A stretch of DNA of 64,000 nucleotides from Sphingorhabdus sp. SMR4y (GTDB taxonomy: Bacteria; Pseudomonadota; Alphaproteobacteria; Sphingomonadales; Sphingomonadaceae), in NCBI RefSeq assembly GCF_002218195.1, contig NZ_CP022336.1, forward strand, positions 2,909,001 through 2,973,000. Direction: 5' to 3'. Under the pieces are notes generated by a model. The model ran no database searches, had not been told where the DNA came from, and saw only the letters and a list, made by a program, of their open reading frames with translations. Shown piece by piece: positions 1 to 9,042 of the stretch. Within the stretch, counting starts at the first letter, position 1, and each line of letters opens with the position of its first letter. A program made the translations under genes and the position numbers.

Positions 1-1320
1 AAGAGCCGTGCCGTTGATCCCGAGGATCTGATGAACGCGCTGTTCCGGATGTCCGATCTGGAAAATCGATTCTCGCTCAACATGAACGTGCTCGACAAGG
101 ACCGGGTGCCCAAGGTGATGGGTATCAGCGAAGTGCTGAAACAATGGATCATTCACCAGATCGAGGTGCTGGTCCGCCGTTCGCAGCACCGGCTCGAAAA
201 AATCGATGCCCGGCTGGAACTGCTTGAAGGCTATATCATTGCCTATCTCAATCTCGACCGCGTGATCGAGATTATCCGCAATCACGATGAACCCAAGCCG
301 ATGCTGATGGACGAGTTCAAGCTGACCGACCGCCAGGCCGAAGCGATCCTCAACATGCGGTTGCGGTCCTTGCGCAAGCTGGAAGAAATGGAATTGCGGA
401 ACGAGCGCGACAAGCTGCTCGAGGAACGTGACGGGCTGGAAAAGCTGATCGAAAGTCCGGCCCGGCAGAAGACGAGGCTGAAGAAGGACCTTGCCGAATT
501 GCGCAAGCTCTATGCCGAGGATACCGAACTCGGCAAGCGGCGGACGATGCTGATCGAGGCTGCGCCGGCACGGGAAATCTCGCTCGAAGCCTTTATCGAA
601 AAGGAACCGGTCACGGTGATCATGTCGCAGCGCGGCTGGATCAAGGCGATGAAGGGGCATGCCGATCTGTCGCAACCGGACAGCTTCAAGTTCAAGGAAG
701 GCGACGGACCGAAATTTGCCTTCCACGCGCAGACTACCGACAAGCTGCTGATGTGCTGTGACAATGGGCGTTTTTACACGATCGGTGCGGACAAGCTTCC
801 CGGTGCACGCGGTTTTGGCGAACCGGTCGGATCGATGGTCGATCTCGAGCCAGGCGCAGAACCGATTGCGCTGATGGTTGCGGACATGAAAGCCAAGCTT
901 TTGCTGGCCTCAACCTGGGGGCGCGGATTCGTCGCCAATATCGCCGATGTCGTCGCGGAAACGAAGAAGGGCCGGCAGGTCGCCAATCTGAAGGGCGATG
1001 CACGCCTGCTCGTGGTCCGCCCGGTGCCGGAAAATGCCGATCATGTTGCGGCAATCGGAGAAAACCGCAAGCTGGTGGTCTTCTCGCTGTCCGAAATGCC
1101 GGAAATGGCCCGGGGGCAGGGTGTCATGCTGCAACGTTACAAGGATGGCGGGCTATCCGATGCGACCGTGTTCCGGCTGGAAGACGGTTTGAGCTGGGCA
1201 ATGGGTGGCGAGTCGGGCCGAACCCGGACTGAAAATGATCTGACCATGTGGCGGGTTGCACGCGGGGCGGCCGGCCGCTTGCCGCCGACAGGTTTTCCCA
1301 AGAGCGGAAAATTTGATTGA
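1..1320 (+). CDS. parC: DNA topoisomerase IV subunit A, C-terminal part (5' end outside window)
   Basis: The frame is open from base 1 and ends at TGA 1318-1320, giving 439 residues of a protein usually about 750 long, so the N-terminal part with the catalytic tyrosine lies outside the window. What is visible is the end of the breakage-reunion domain with its long coiled-coil (about residues 50-180, rich in E/K/L/R, with the typical TDRQAEAILNMRLRSL motif), followed by the beta-propeller-like C-terminal domain with repeated short strands such as RGWIKAMKGH and WGRGFVANI. ParC with ParE decatenates daughter chromosomes. A RQ(A/T)EAIL...L motif is shared with GyrA; the weak GyrA-box and the propeller sequence favour ParC. 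Family assignment is secure, and ParC versus GyrA is likely. Confidence 0.9.
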   Translation, partial: KSRAVDPEDLMNALFRMSDLENRFSLNMNVLDKDRVPKVMGISEVLKQWIIHQIEVLVRRSQHRLEKIDARLELLEGYIIAYLNLDRVIEIIRNHDEPKPMLMDEFKLTDRQAEAILNMRLRSLRKLEEMELRNERDKLLEERDGLEKLIESPARQKTRLKKDLAELRKLYAEDTELGKRRTMLIEAAPAREISLEAFIEKEPVTVIMSQRGWIKAMKGHADLSQPDSFKFKEGDGPKFAFHAQTTDKLLMCCDNGRFYTIGADKLPGARGFGEPVGSMVDLEPGAEPIALMVADMKAKLLLASTWGRGFVANIADVVAETKKGRQVANLKGDARLLVVRPVPENADHVAAIGENRKLVVFSLSEMPEMARGQGVMLQRYKDGGLSDATVFRLEDGLSWAMGGESGRTRTENDLTMWRVARGAAGRLPPTGFPKSGKFD

Positions 1321-1388
1321 GCCAGTCGTCCGGCCGGAATCAGCTTTCCGGCGTGTGGATGGTCTCAAGAGGCCGTAAAGTGACAGTG

Positions 1389-1421
1389 AATATTTGTATT
1401 TTACATTAAAATACAAATATT
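1389..1421. repeat. perfect 15-bp AT-rich inverted repeat downstream of parC
   Basis: Arms 1389-1403 and 1407-1421 (AATATTTGTATTTTA and its exact complement) are separated by only CAT. The element lies 68 bp after the parC stop and 82 bp before the next small gene. It has no GC core and no T-run that would mark a classical terminator, so it may be a regulator-binding dyad or a weak transcript end. Confidence 0.6.
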
Positions 1422-1503
1422 TGAATTTATATTATGGTTCTGCATGGTTCGTTCATGCAATATATGTCCCAAAGCAGGGCTGCTCTCCGGCCATCCATGC
1501 TAA

Positions 1504-1764
1504 ATGGTTGACTTGGTAGAGCAAAACAATGCAAGTGGTGCCGGTCTGAATCCGGTATCACATGAAACGCAGGAAAAATTGTTTAAGACGATGAGCAGTG
1601 AAACCGAAGACTTGCGAGAATGGATCGAGCAGCTCGAGCAGATTTTGTCGCAATTGGACTCGATTCAGGCAAGCATTGCTGCCATCCATGTCGATATTGC
1701 GATCAGCGAACTGTGCGAGCTCGCGGATATTGAACGGACCGACGGAACGATCAAGGCTGCCTAG
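1504..1764 (+). CDS. small hypothetical helical protein
   Basis: An 86-residue protein I do not recognise. The central part (about 30-80) is strongly helical and acidic, with a heptad-like run SETEDLREWIEQLEQILSQL, so a coiled coil or small dimer is likely. There is no signal peptide or membrane segment. No good ribosome site precedes ATG 1504. An internal ATG at 1591 (MSSETEDLREW) is an alternative start and would leave the helical core intact. It converges with the winged-helix gene on the minus strand. Existence is probable from the coding pattern; function is unknown. Confidence 0.45.
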   Translation: MVDLVEQNNASGAGLNPVSHETQEKLFKTMSSETEDLREWIEQLEQILSQLDSIQASIAAIHVDIAISELCELADIERTDGTIKAA

Positions 1765-1783
1765 AGATCTGGCGGCAGAGTCT

Positions 1784-2251
1784 TCAGATAGATCTGAACG
1801 CCTGACCGACTTTCTGCAATATATCGCGACTCAGGGCGTTGCCCGCCGCGGTTGGCCGTACCGGTGATTGTGCCCGGTCTTCAGTAGCATCAGGTTCTTC
1901 GATCAGCCCGGCATCGATCATATATGCGACATATCGCGACAGGATCGTGCTTTTTACTTCAAGTCTGGCCGCAAGATCGATTTCGTTCACCAGCATCTCG
2001 TCATCCGCTGCCACGACCAGTTCGAGCAATATGTGCCAGGAGATATCGTCGATTTGAAGCGGGCTGTCGCGCATTTGATCGACAACAATGGCCCGACTTC
2101 TCAGCAAAAGCGCAGCGGTCCTGACCGGGTCAATATTCTTGCCGCGCTCCGGTTCGATTTCAGCCGCCGGCCCTCTGGCCTGGGTCAGGGCAATATCAGC
2201 GGAATCGTCGGGTTCGGCACTCACAGAAATTATATCTTTGTACTCACGCAT
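1784..2251 (-). CDS. putative winged-helix (MarR-like) transcriptional regulator
   Basis: A 155-residue protein. The N-terminal 55 residues are polar and probably flexible. The part from about 60 on (SWHILLELVVAADDE, LVNEIDLAARLEVKSTILSRYVAYMIDAGLIEE) reads as a helix-turn-helix with a recognition helix followed by a wing-like segment, as in MarR-type or small winged-helix regulators of Sphingomonadales. ATG 2251 was chosen over GTG 2266 because AGGTG sits 8 bases upstream. It is divergent from the TetR gene with about 165 bp between them, which contains a TetR-type palindrome. Family level is tentative. Confidence 0.55.
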   Translation of the reverse strand: MREYKDIISVSAEPDDSADIALTQARGPAAEIEPERGKNIDPVRTAALLLRSRAIVVDQMRDSPLQIDDISWHILLELVVAADDEMLVNEIDLAARLEVKSTILSRYVAYMIDAGLIEEPDATEDRAQSPVRPTAAGNALSRDILQKVGQAFRSI

Positions 2252-2290
2252 ATTCACACCTGTCACTCACTCGACTTTCGAGCGCGTATC

Positions 2291-2302
2291 GACCGATCGG
2301 TC
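2291..2302. promoter_or_regulatory. TetR-type operator palindrome
   Basis: GACCGATCGGTC is a perfect 12-bp palindrome with the ACCGA/TCGGT half-sites typical of TetR/AcrR-family operators. It lies in the divergent region between a winged-helix gene (minus) and a TetR gene (plus), 115 bp before the latter's ATG. Autoregulation by the TetR protein is inferred. Confidence 0.6.
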
Positions 2303-2416
2303 GGTAGTCAATCAGGAATAGCGCTAATTCGGGAATAATAGCTCCGGATATGCTCATAAATTATGACGGGCATTGTATAAATTTACTTCCCTTGATGCTG
2401 CTGGTATGGGCGCCTG

Positions 2417-3004
2417 ATGAGTACCAGAATGGCGATCATGGACATAGCCTCCGAGGCCGTCCGAAAGCGGGGATATAACGGCGTTAGCCTGGATCAGATC
2501 GCTCGTGACGTGGGTATCAGGAAATCGAGCATATATTATCATTTCGCCTCGAAGTCGGAGTTGATCGCCGCAATATTCAGATGTTTCTCCGATCGGATAT
2601 ATGCATTTCTGGAAGAGACCGCCGCTGGGGGAGGCTGCGCGGGCGATCGTTTATCGGCCTATATTGCCGAAACGGGGACGTTCACCGAAGGGGGCAAGTC
2701 CATTTGCATGTCGATCGCGCTCAACATTGATCGTGATAACCTGCAGAGCGAGATCGTCGATGACCTTTTGACCTTTCATGACGCCAATATAGCGTGGTTG
2801 ACCCAGACATTCGAACTTGGTCTCAAGGATGGCAGCATTGCCGATATCGGAGATCCCCTGGAAGAAGCGAATGCCTGCCTCGCGCTTGTTGATGGGGCCC
2901 AGTTGATGGCCCGGGCTCACCAGGATCCCGAATTTTACGATCAGGCTACATTGTTGCTGCGATCCAGGATTTCCGTATCCGGCGGGGATGATGTCGCGCG
3001 CTAG
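2417..3004 (+). CDS. TetR/AcrR family transcriptional regulator
   Basis: A 195-residue protein, usual TetR size. Residues about 5-52 form the DNA-binding domain (MDIASEAVRKRGYNGVSLD, then DVGIRKSSIYYHFASKSEL), with the hallmark SSIYYHFASKSEL recognition-helix segment. The rest is an all-helical ligand-binding/dimerisation part with no assignable ligand. It is divergent from the winged-helix gene, with a TetR palindrome in between, so it probably represses itself, its neighbour or both. The DUF4212/symporter pair starts 111 bp downstream on the same strand and could be a target, but nothing in the sequence proves that. Confidence 0.88.
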   Translation: MSTRMAIMDIASEAVRKRGYNGVSLDQIARDVGIRKSSIYYHFASKSELIAAIFRCFSDRIYAFLEETAAGGGCAGDRLSAYIAETGTFTEGGKSICMSIALNIDRDNLQSEIVDDLLTFHDANIAWLTQTFELGLKDGSIADIGDPLEEANACLALVDGAQLMARAHQDPEFYDQATLLLRSRISVSGGDDVAR

Positions 3005-3115
3005 ATAATCGCACAAGGCCATTCCGGCTTCCAATTCGTCCCGACAGCAAAAGCTGTTTGCGCAAACCCCGCCGACCCCTTAGCCTGTCCGGAAAGAAAA
3101 TAGGGGGAGGCCAGC

Positions 3116-3409
3116 ATGTCCGACAACGATCCGGAAAAGCCCGAAAGAGACGGGGCAACCAGCGAAGTCGAAAAAGCCTATTGGGCGCAAAATATCAGGC
3201 TGCTCTGGACGCTGATGACGATCTGGTTCGTCGTTTCCTTTGGTGCGGGCATTCTTTTCCGCGATTTTCTCGATCAATTTGCACTCGGCGGTTACCCGCT
3301 TGGCTTCTGGTTCGCTCAGCAGGGTGCGATCTATTTCTTCATCCTGCTGATCGTCTTTTACAGCATCCGGATGAAGCAGATCGAACGCCAATATGATCTT
3401 GATGACTGA
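3116..3409 (+). CDS. DUF4212 sodium/solute symporter small subunit
   Basis: A 97-residue inner-membrane protein with two predicted transmembrane segments (about 34-55 and 70-88). It carries the family pattern of WAQNIRLLWTLMTIWFVVSF near the start and FWFAQQGAIYFFILLIVFY in the second helix. DUF4212 proteins are the small partner of VC_2705-type sodium:solute symporters, and the symporter follows after 9 bp. A strong ribosome site (AGGGGGAGG) precedes ATG 3116. It probably stabilises or assembles the transporter. Confidence 0.9.
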   Translation: MSDNDPEKPERDGATSEVEKAYWAQNIRLLWTLMTIWFVVSFGAGILFRDFLDQFALGGYPLGFWFAQQGAIYFFILLIVFYSIRMKQIERQYDLDD

Positions 3410-3418
3410 GCGCGACTG

Positions 3419-5173
3419 ATGGCAACCCAGACACTTATATATATTTTCGTCGGCCTGTCCTTTGCTCTTTATATCGGTATAGCGATTGCCTCGCGGGCAG
3501 GCTCCACCAGCGAGTTCTACGTTGCCGGTGGCGGTGTCAATCCGGTGGTCAACGGCATGGCGACGGCAGCTGACTGGATGTCGGCAGCGAGCTTTATCTC
3601 GATGGCCGGGATCATCGCCTTTTCCGGCTATGACGGATCGGTCTATCTGATGGGCTGGACCGGCGGCTATGTCATGCTGGCGCTGCTGCTGGCGCCCTAT
3701 CTGCGGAAATTCGGCCAGTTTACGGTGCCGGACTTTATCGGTACGCGTTACTATTCGAAAGCGGCCCGGGTGGTCGCGGTGATCTGTCTGATCTTCATCA
3801 GCTTCACCTATATCGCCGGGCAGATGCGCGGGGTCGGCATCGTCTTCTCCCGCTTTCTCGATGTGCCGATCACGCTGGGCGTGATCATCGGCATGGCGAT
3901 TGTCTTTGTCTATGCCGTGCTCGGCGGGATGAAGGGCATCACCTATACGCAGGTCGCGCAATATTGCGTGCTGATCTTTGCCTATATGGTGCCCGCTTTT
4001 TTCATCAGCTTCCTGATCACCGGCAATCCGGTGCCGCAACTGGGCCTGGGGTCGACGGTCGATGACGGTTCCGGGCTCTATGTGCTGCAGAAGCTGGATC
4101 TGGTGCTGCAGGACATGGGCTTCGCCGCCTATACCGACGGCAGCAAGTCGATGATTGACGTCTTTTGCATCACTGCTGCCCTGATGATCGGGACCGCCGG
4201 CCTGCCGCATGTGATTGTGCGCTTCTTCACCGTGCCCAAGGCGTCTGACGCGCGCCGGTCGGCTGGCTGGGCTCTGGTTTTCATTGCCCTGCTCTATACC
4301 ACCGCGCCAGCGGTCGGGGCCTTTGCCCGGCTCAACTTCATCGATAGCGTGCAGGATACCGACTATGCCGAAGCGCCGGCCTGGTTCAAGAACTGGGAGA
4401 GCAACGACCTGATCGCCTGGCGCGACAAGAATGGCGATGGCAAGATGCAGCTCGGCAAGGGCGATCCGTTTCAGGGCGCGCCGTTATTTGCGGAAGCTAC
4501 GGGTGCCAGCGGTGAGCGGCTGGTCTCCAACCAGGCGGCGGACGACAACCCGAACGAGGTCTATGTCGACCGCGATATCATGGTGCTGGCCAATCCGGAG
4601 ATCGCCAATCTGCCCGGCTGGGTGATTGCACTGGTTGCCGCGGGCGGTCTCGCGGCAGCGCTGTCGACGGCGGCGGGGCTGTTGCTGGTGATCAGTTCGT
4701 CGATCAGCCATGACCTGCTGAAAAGCACCTTCCGGCCGCAGATTACCGAGAAGGGCGAGCTGCTCGCCGCCCGGATGGCGGCCACCGCCGCGATTGTCGT
4801 CGCCGGCTATCTCGGCATCTATCCGCCCGGCTGGGTCGCGCAGGTGGTTGCCTTTGCCTTCGGCCTGGCCGCCGCCTCGCTATTTCCGGCTATCTTCATG
4901 GGGATTTTTTCCAAACGGATGAACCGCGAGGGCGCGATTGCAGGAATGGTATCGGGGCTCAGCTTCACCTTCCTCTATATCGGCTGGTTCAAGCTCTGGT
5001 CGCCCGAAAGCAATGTCGCGGCGAACTGGCTGTTCGGAATCTCGCCCGAGGGCATTGGCGTGATCGGAATGCTGCTGAATTTCGCGGTGGCGATTGCGGT
5101 CGCGCGGTTCACCAGCGCGCCGCCGAAGGAGATCGGCTGGCTGGTCGACAAGATCCGGGTGCCGCGGGGCTAG
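3419..5173 (+). CDS. sodium:solute symporter, VC_2705 / ActP-like subfamily
   Basis: A 584-residue SSS-family carrier with about 13 transmembrane helices. Early hallmarks are the region around FYVAGGGVNPVVNGMATAAD and DWMSAASFISMAGIIAFSGYDG; the SSS signature-like stretch LAAALSTAAGLLLVISSSIS is near residue 420. It resembles acetate permease ActP, and together with acs nearby suggests uptake of acetate or another short monocarboxylate. Between two helices there is a hydrophilic insert (about 320-380) with DKNGDGKMQL at 336-345, an EF-hand-like loop. The gene is preceded by its DUF4212 partner. The subfamily is clear; the substrate is inferred. Confidence 0.88.
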   Translation: MATQTLIYIFVGLSFALYIGIAIASRAGSTSEFYVAGGGVNPVVNGMATAADWMSAASFISMAGIIAFSGYDGSVYLMGWTGGYVMLALLLAPYLRKFGQFTVPDFIGTRYYSKAARVVAVICLIFISFTYIAGQMRGVGIVFSRFLDVPITLGVIIGMAIVFVYAVLGGMKGITYTQVAQYCVLIFAYMVPAFFISFLITGNPVPQLGLGSTVDDGSGLYVLQKLDLVLQDMGFAAYTDGSKSMIDVFCITAALMIGTAGLPHVIVRFFTVPKASDARRSAGWALVFIALLYTTAPAVGAFARLNFIDSVQDTDYAEAPAWFKNWESNDLIAWRDKNGDGKMQLGKGDPFQGAPLFAEATGASGERLVSNQAADDNPNEVYVDRDIMVLANPEIANLPGWVIALVAAGGLAAALSTAAGLLLVISSSISHDLLKSTFRPQITEKGELLAARMAATAAIVVAGYLGIYPPGWVAQVVAFAFGLAAASLFPAIFMGIFSKRMNREGAIAGMVSGLSFTFLYIGWFKLWSPESNVAANWLFGISPEGIGVIGMLLNFAVAIAVARFTSAPPKEIGWLVDKIRVPRG

Positions 5174-5312
5174 TGTTATTGCCCGCTGCGGGTGTTCCCC
5201 CAGGTGCCAGGCAGTCGACGGGCAGATTTGGCGGAACCCGGAGGAAGCGGCTTGTGGAATGGGGCAAACTTTGTGATAAGCCAGCCCAAGGGGCGCTATA
5301 CGGGGGTAATCG

Positions 5313-5831
5313 ATGGTCTGCACATCTTGCGGCACTGAAGTTCGAGCGGGAGATAGCTATTGCGCCAATTGTGGCGCCGCGTTGCAAGCCGACGCGGACG
5401 CCGGACCGTCAGGGGAAAGCGGCAAGGCCCGCGGACCGGGTCTTGCGTCGGGTGGCCTGATCCTCATCCGTTCGATATTCACGATGCCGATCAAGACCGC
5501 AAATCTGGCAGCGCACGAACTCCGCAAGATCGCGAAAACGGGCGCAATCGATTCCGATCGAGACTTCCCGCACCTGTTCTGGTGCAAGGCGATGCTGCCG
5601 GTCGTCGCAACTTTCCTGTCGGCCCTGGTATTGCTCGGTACGCTTGGACTGGCCGTCGCCCAGGCAGGAATTGCAGGTTTTTTCATCGGCATCTTTGCTG
5701 CAACCCTTGCCGCAATCACAGCCGACTGGTTCATCATGATTGTCGGAGAATATCTGATGATAAAAGTCGTCAGCGCTCGCTATTACTTGCAGCATATCGA
5801 GGAATATGAAGAGGAAAATGAGCGGCACTGA
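5313..5831 (+). CDS. zinc-ribbon membrane protein of unknown function
   Basis: 172 residues. The first 25 form a zinc ribbon, MVCTSCGTEVRAGDSYCANCG, with two CxxC knuckles. A Gly/Ala-rich linker follows. From about residue 90 there are two long hydrophobic helices (LFWCKAMLPVVATFLSALVL; then GIAGFFIGIFAATLAAITADW), and the tail is acidic and Tyr/Glu-rich. The topology suggests a cytosolic zinc ribbon tethered to the inner membrane. It stands alone 140 bp after the symporter. I do not recognise a named family beyond zinc-ribbon domain proteins. Confidence 0.75.
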   Translation: MVCTSCGTEVRAGDSYCANCGAALQADADAGPSGESGKARGPGLASGGLILIRSIFTMPIKTANLAAHELRKIAKTGAIDSDRDFPHLFWCKAMLPVVATFLSALVLLGTLGLAVAQAGIAGFFIGIFAATLAAITADWFIMIVGEYLMIKVVSARYYLQHIEEYEEENERH

Positions 5832-5915
5832 CCGCTTCAATGCCGTTTCTGACCGATTGCCTTGAATCAGTCCGGCATTCCCGTTTCTGTCGAGCCAGTG
5901 GTTTGCAGAGGCGTT

Positions 5916-6095
5916 TTACCGCTTCTTGGCGATTTTCAGCTTGTCCTGCTTGGCCCTCGTCTTGATCGATTCCTCACTGCGGGTCAGCGCCTTGGATATG
6001 GCCTTGAGAGTCATGCCCTTTTTGGCAAAGGCGTGCAGTTTCTGCACTTCTTCGCTGGTCCAGGGCTGTTTGTGGCGCTCGAAACGGTCTTTCAT
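5916..6095 (-). CDS. small SANT/Myb-like helix-turn-helix protein
   Basis: A 59-residue protein, ATG 6095-6093 to TAA 5918-5916. The sequence runs MKDRFERHKQPWTSEEVQKL, then a glycine-centred turn (AKKGMTLKAISKAL), then RSEESIKTRAKQDKLKIAKKR. The tryptophan followed by SEEV and the second helix KAISKALTRSEESIKTRA match the small SANT/Myb-like DNA-binding fold seen in short alphaproteobacterial proteins. It is very basic at the C-terminus. It is converging with the zinc-ribbon gene and divergent from nitroreductase. Function is unknown; DNA binding is inferred. Confidence 0.65.
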   Translation of the reverse strand: MKDRFERHKQPWTSEEVQKLHAFAKKGMTLKAISKALTRSEESIKTRAKQDKLKIAKKR

Positions 6096-6240
6096 GGCTT
6101 GTGGCTTAGCAGATATTGCGGATGATGCACTCTATTAGGACGCTGGCCGTCGCTTGCGGTCAGGCCGCTGGCGACAGCGGGCTTTGCACAGCGCCATTTG
6201 TCCGCTAGCCAGCAGCCCATATTTGTACACGGAGACTTCC

Positions 6241-6918
6241 ATGCAGTTTGACGACGTAATCCTCGGCCGGCGCAGTATACGGGGCTACAAGCCGGACCCT
6301 GTTCCGCAGGAACTCATCGAGGAGATATTGGGACTGGCGATGCGCGCGCCATCCTCGATGAACACGCAGCCCTATAATTTTTACGTCATCACCGGCGAAC
6401 CGCTGGAGAAAATCCGCGCCGGCAACACCGAGCGGATGCTGGCCGGGGTGCCGCAGTCGCGCGAGTTCCGAACCGGAGAGGCCTTTGCAGGCGCGCATCG
6501 CGAGCGGCAGATCGGCGTAGCCAAGCAGCTTTTCGGCGCGATGGGAATTGAACGGGATGACAAGGAAGCGCGGCAGGACTGGGTGATGCGCGGCTTCCGC
6601 CAGTTTGACGCGCCGGTCTGCGTGATCATTACCTATGACAAGGTGCTCGACGGCAGCGACGATACACCTTTTGACTGCGGCGCGGTGGCAACGGCCCTGG
6701 TCAACGCGGCCTGGTCGCGGGGACTGGGCACGGTGATCAACAGCCAGGGCATCATGCAATCGCCGGTGGTGCGCGAACATGCCGGCATTGCCGAGGATCA
6801 GGTGATCATGAAGAGCATCGCGCTCGGCTGGCCAGACGATAGCTTTCCGGCCAATGCGGTGGTGTCGGAACGCAAGCCGGTGGAAGAGGCGGCTGTGTTC
6901 GTGGGGTTTGACGGGTAG
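6241..6918 (+). CDS. nitroreductase family protein (FMN-dependent)
   Basis: 225 residues, typical for the NfsB/FRase-like family. N-terminal VILGRRSIRGYKPDPVP and LAMRAPSSMNTQPYNFYVIT are the FMN-binding RR.S/R and PSSxNxQPW-type motifs; the C-terminal GLGTVINSQG and IALGWPD complete the pattern. It is expected to reduce nitro compounds, quinones or flavin substrates using NAD(P)H. ATG 6241 is selected by GGAG 6231-6234 at 6-base spacing. The gene stands alone and converges with acs. Confidence 0.88.
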   Translation: MQFDDVILGRRSIRGYKPDPVPQELIEEILGLAMRAPSSMNTQPYNFYVITGEPLEKIRAGNTERMLAGVPQSREFRTGEAFAGAHRERQIGVAKQLFGAMGIERDDKEARQDWVMRGFRQFDAPVCVIITYDKVLDGSDDTPFDCGAVATALVNAAWSRGLGTVINSQGIMQSPVVREHAGIAEDQVIMKSIALGWPDDSFPANAVVSERKPVEEAAVFVGFDG

Positions 6919-6935
6919 GCTTGTGCGCCGCACTT

Positions 6936-6999
6936 GATGCGGAGCCCTGCGCTACCCGCACCCGTTCTTGCCTCCAGCGCTCCGCATCGCGTGCGGAGC
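6936..6999. terminator. three-arm hairpin between convergent nitroreductase and acs
   Basis: GATGCGGAGC (6936-6945) is complementary to GCTCCGCATC (6979-6988), and GCTCCGCA (6979-6986) is also complementary to TGCGGAGC (6992-6999). The middle arm can therefore pair in two ways. The element fills the 93-bp gap between two convergent genes, so a two-way transcript end is the simplest role. There is no U-run; a REP-like element is the alternative. Confidence 0.5.
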
Positions 7000-7011
7000 A
7001 TGTTTACGCGG

Positions 7012-8967
7012 CTATTTGTTCAACCGCCCCTCGACCAACGCGTCGACCACGCTCGGATCGGCCAGTGTCGAAGTGTCACCCAGCGCGCCATGGTCATTCT
7101 CGGCGATCTTGCGCAGGATGCGCCGCATGATCTTGCCGCTGCGGGTCTTCGGCAGCGCGGGGGTCAGATGGAGATGGTCCGGCGTGGCGATCGGGCCGAT
7201 TTCCTTGCGGACATGGCCGCGTAATTCGGCGACCAGGTCGTCGGATGCCGGTTCGCACGCATTCAGCGTGACATAGCAATAGATGCCCTGTCCCTTGATA
7301 TCATGCGGAAAGCCGACCACAGCTGCTTCGGCGACCTTGGGATGCGAGACCAAGGCGCTTTCGACTTCAGCCGTACCCATGCGGTGGCCAGAGACGTTGA
7401 TCACATCATCGACGCGACCGGTGATCCAGTAATAATCGTCGCCGTCCCGCTTGCAGCCGTCACCGGTGAAATATTTGCCCTTGTAGGTGCTGAAATAGGT
7501 CTGGATGAACCGTTCATGGTCGCCATAGACGCTGCGTGCCTGGCCCGGCCAGCTGGCGGTGATGCACAGATTGCCGTCGGTCGCACCGTCGAGCACGTTG
7601 CCGTCCCCGTCGACCAGTTGGGGCTGGATGCCGAAAAACGGCTTGCCGGCGCTGCCCGGTTTCATGCCATGAGCGCCGGGCAGGGTGGTGATCATGATAC
7701 CGCCGGTTTCGGTCTGCCACCAGGTGTCGACGATCGGCGACCGGCCATCGCCAACCACGTCATAATACCAGCGCCAGGCTTCGGGATTGATCGGTTCGCC
7801 GACGGTGCCGAGCAGGCGGAGGGACGAGCGGTCGTGCGCCTTCACCGGTTCGTCGCCTTCCCGCATCAGCGCGCGGATCGCGGTTGGAGCGGTATAGAAG
7901 ATATTGACCTTGTGCTTTTCGACCACTTCCCAGAAACGACCATGGTCGGGATAGTTGGGAATGCCCTCGAACATGATCTCGGTGGCGCCGTTGATCAGCG
8001 GCCCGTAGACGATATAGCTGTGGCCGGTGACCCAGCCGATATCGGCCGAACACCAGAATATCTCGCCCGGCTGATAGTCGAAGACATAGTGGAAGGTGGT
8101 CGCCGCCCATACCGCGTAACCGCCGGTCGTGTGCAATACGCCCTTGGGCTTGCCGGTCGAGCCGGACGTGTAGAGAATGAACAGCGGGTCTTCGGCGTTC
8201 ATCGGCTCGCAGGGGCATTCTGCGGGCACGTCTGTCGACAGATCATGATACCAGTGATCGCGCCCCTCGGTCATGGCGACATCGCTGTCGGTATGGCTGA
8301 TCACCAGCACAGCGTCGACCGACACTTTTTCGAGCGCTGCGTCGACATTGGCTTTTAGCGGTACCGGCTTGCCACCGCGCAATCCGCCGTCCGCGCAGAT
8401 CACAAATTTGCTGTCGCAATCCTCGATCCGTCCGGCCAGCGCATCGGGGGAGAAGCCGCCGAACACGACGCTGTGGATCGCACCGATACGGGCGCAGGCG
8501 AGCATGGCGAAGGCGCCTTCCGGGATCATCGGCATGTAGATGGTGATCCGGTCGCCCTTTTTTGCGCCCAGCTTTTTCAGGCAACTGGCCATTTTTATGA
8601 CCTCCGCCTGCAACTCGGCATAGCTGATCGTGCGGCCTGGCGCCTTGGGATCATCGGGTTCGAAGATCAGCGCGGTGACATCGCCCTTGCCGGCTGCGAC
8701 ATGGCGATCAACGGCATTGTGGCAGATGTTCAAAATGCCGTCTTCATACCATTTTATCGCAACCGGATCGTAGGACCAGTTGGCTATGGTCGTGGGGGCA
8801 GTCTGCCAGTCGAGCCGCTCAGCCTGGCGCGCCCAAAAATTGTCGGGGTCGCTGATGCTTTCCTGATAGAGGCGGTCATAGTCCGCTGCCGAGCAATGGG
8901 TTGGCGCATCGCTGCGCGGGGAAGGGATCGGTTCCACCAGGTCCTGGTTCTCCGCAATGTCCGTCAT
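7012..8967 (-). CDS. acs: acetyl-CoA synthetase (AMP-forming)
   Basis: 651 residues, the usual length. The AMP-binding motif [12 protein letters not shown] lies near residues 262-273, the acyl-activating core WWQTETGG further on, and the C-terminal [11 protein letters not shown] contains Lys612, the site that is acetylated to switch off the enzyme in characterised homologues. It converts acetate, ATP and CoA to acetyl-CoA. AAGGAGAG stands 8 bases before ATG 8967. The symporter at 3.4 kb may supply its substrate, although several genes separate them. Confidence 0.96.
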   Translation of the reverse strand: MTDIAENQDLVEPIPSPRSDAPTHCSAADYDRLYQESISDPDNFWARQAERLDWQTAPTTIANWSYDPVAIKWYEDGILNICHNAVDRHVAAGKGDVTALIFEPDDPKAPGRTISYAELQAEVIKMASCLKKLGAKKGDRITIYMPMIPEGAFAMLACARIGAIHSVVFGGFSPDALAGRIEDCDSKFVICADGGLRGGKPVPLKANVDAALEKVSVDAVLVISHTDSDVAMTEGRDHWYHDLSTDVPAECPCEPMNAEDPLFILYTSGSTGKPKGVLHTTGGYAVWAATTFHYVFDYQPGEIFWCSADIGWVTGHSYIVYGPLINGATEIMFEGIPNYPDHGRFWEVVEKHKVNIFYTAPTAIRALMREGDEPVKAHDRSSLRLLGTVGEPINPEAWRWYYDVVGDGRSPIVDTWWQTETGGIMITTLPGAHGMKPGSAGKPFFGIQPQLVDGDGNVLDGATDGNLCITASWPGQARSVYGDHERFIQTYFSTYKGKYFTGDGCKRDGDDYYWITGRVDDVINVSGHRMGTAEVESALVSHPKVAEAAVVGFPHDIKGQGIYCYVTLNACEPASDDLVAELRGHVRKEIGPIATPDHLHLTPALPKTRSGKIMRRILRKIAENDHGALGDTSTLADPSVVDALVEGRLNK

Positions 8968-9042
8968 CGTTTATCTCTCCTTTTCGGCATCAGTTCAAAA
9001 CGGCTGGTTAGCCGCAAAATTTTTCGTCGCCGGTTTTCCGGC

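Noticed and set aside
3080-4210. Long minus-strand open frame (376 codons) opposite the symporter genes
   Set aside because: Composition rich in His, Asp, Gln, Arg, as expected for the antisense of membrane-protein codons; covers two certain genes and has no motif.
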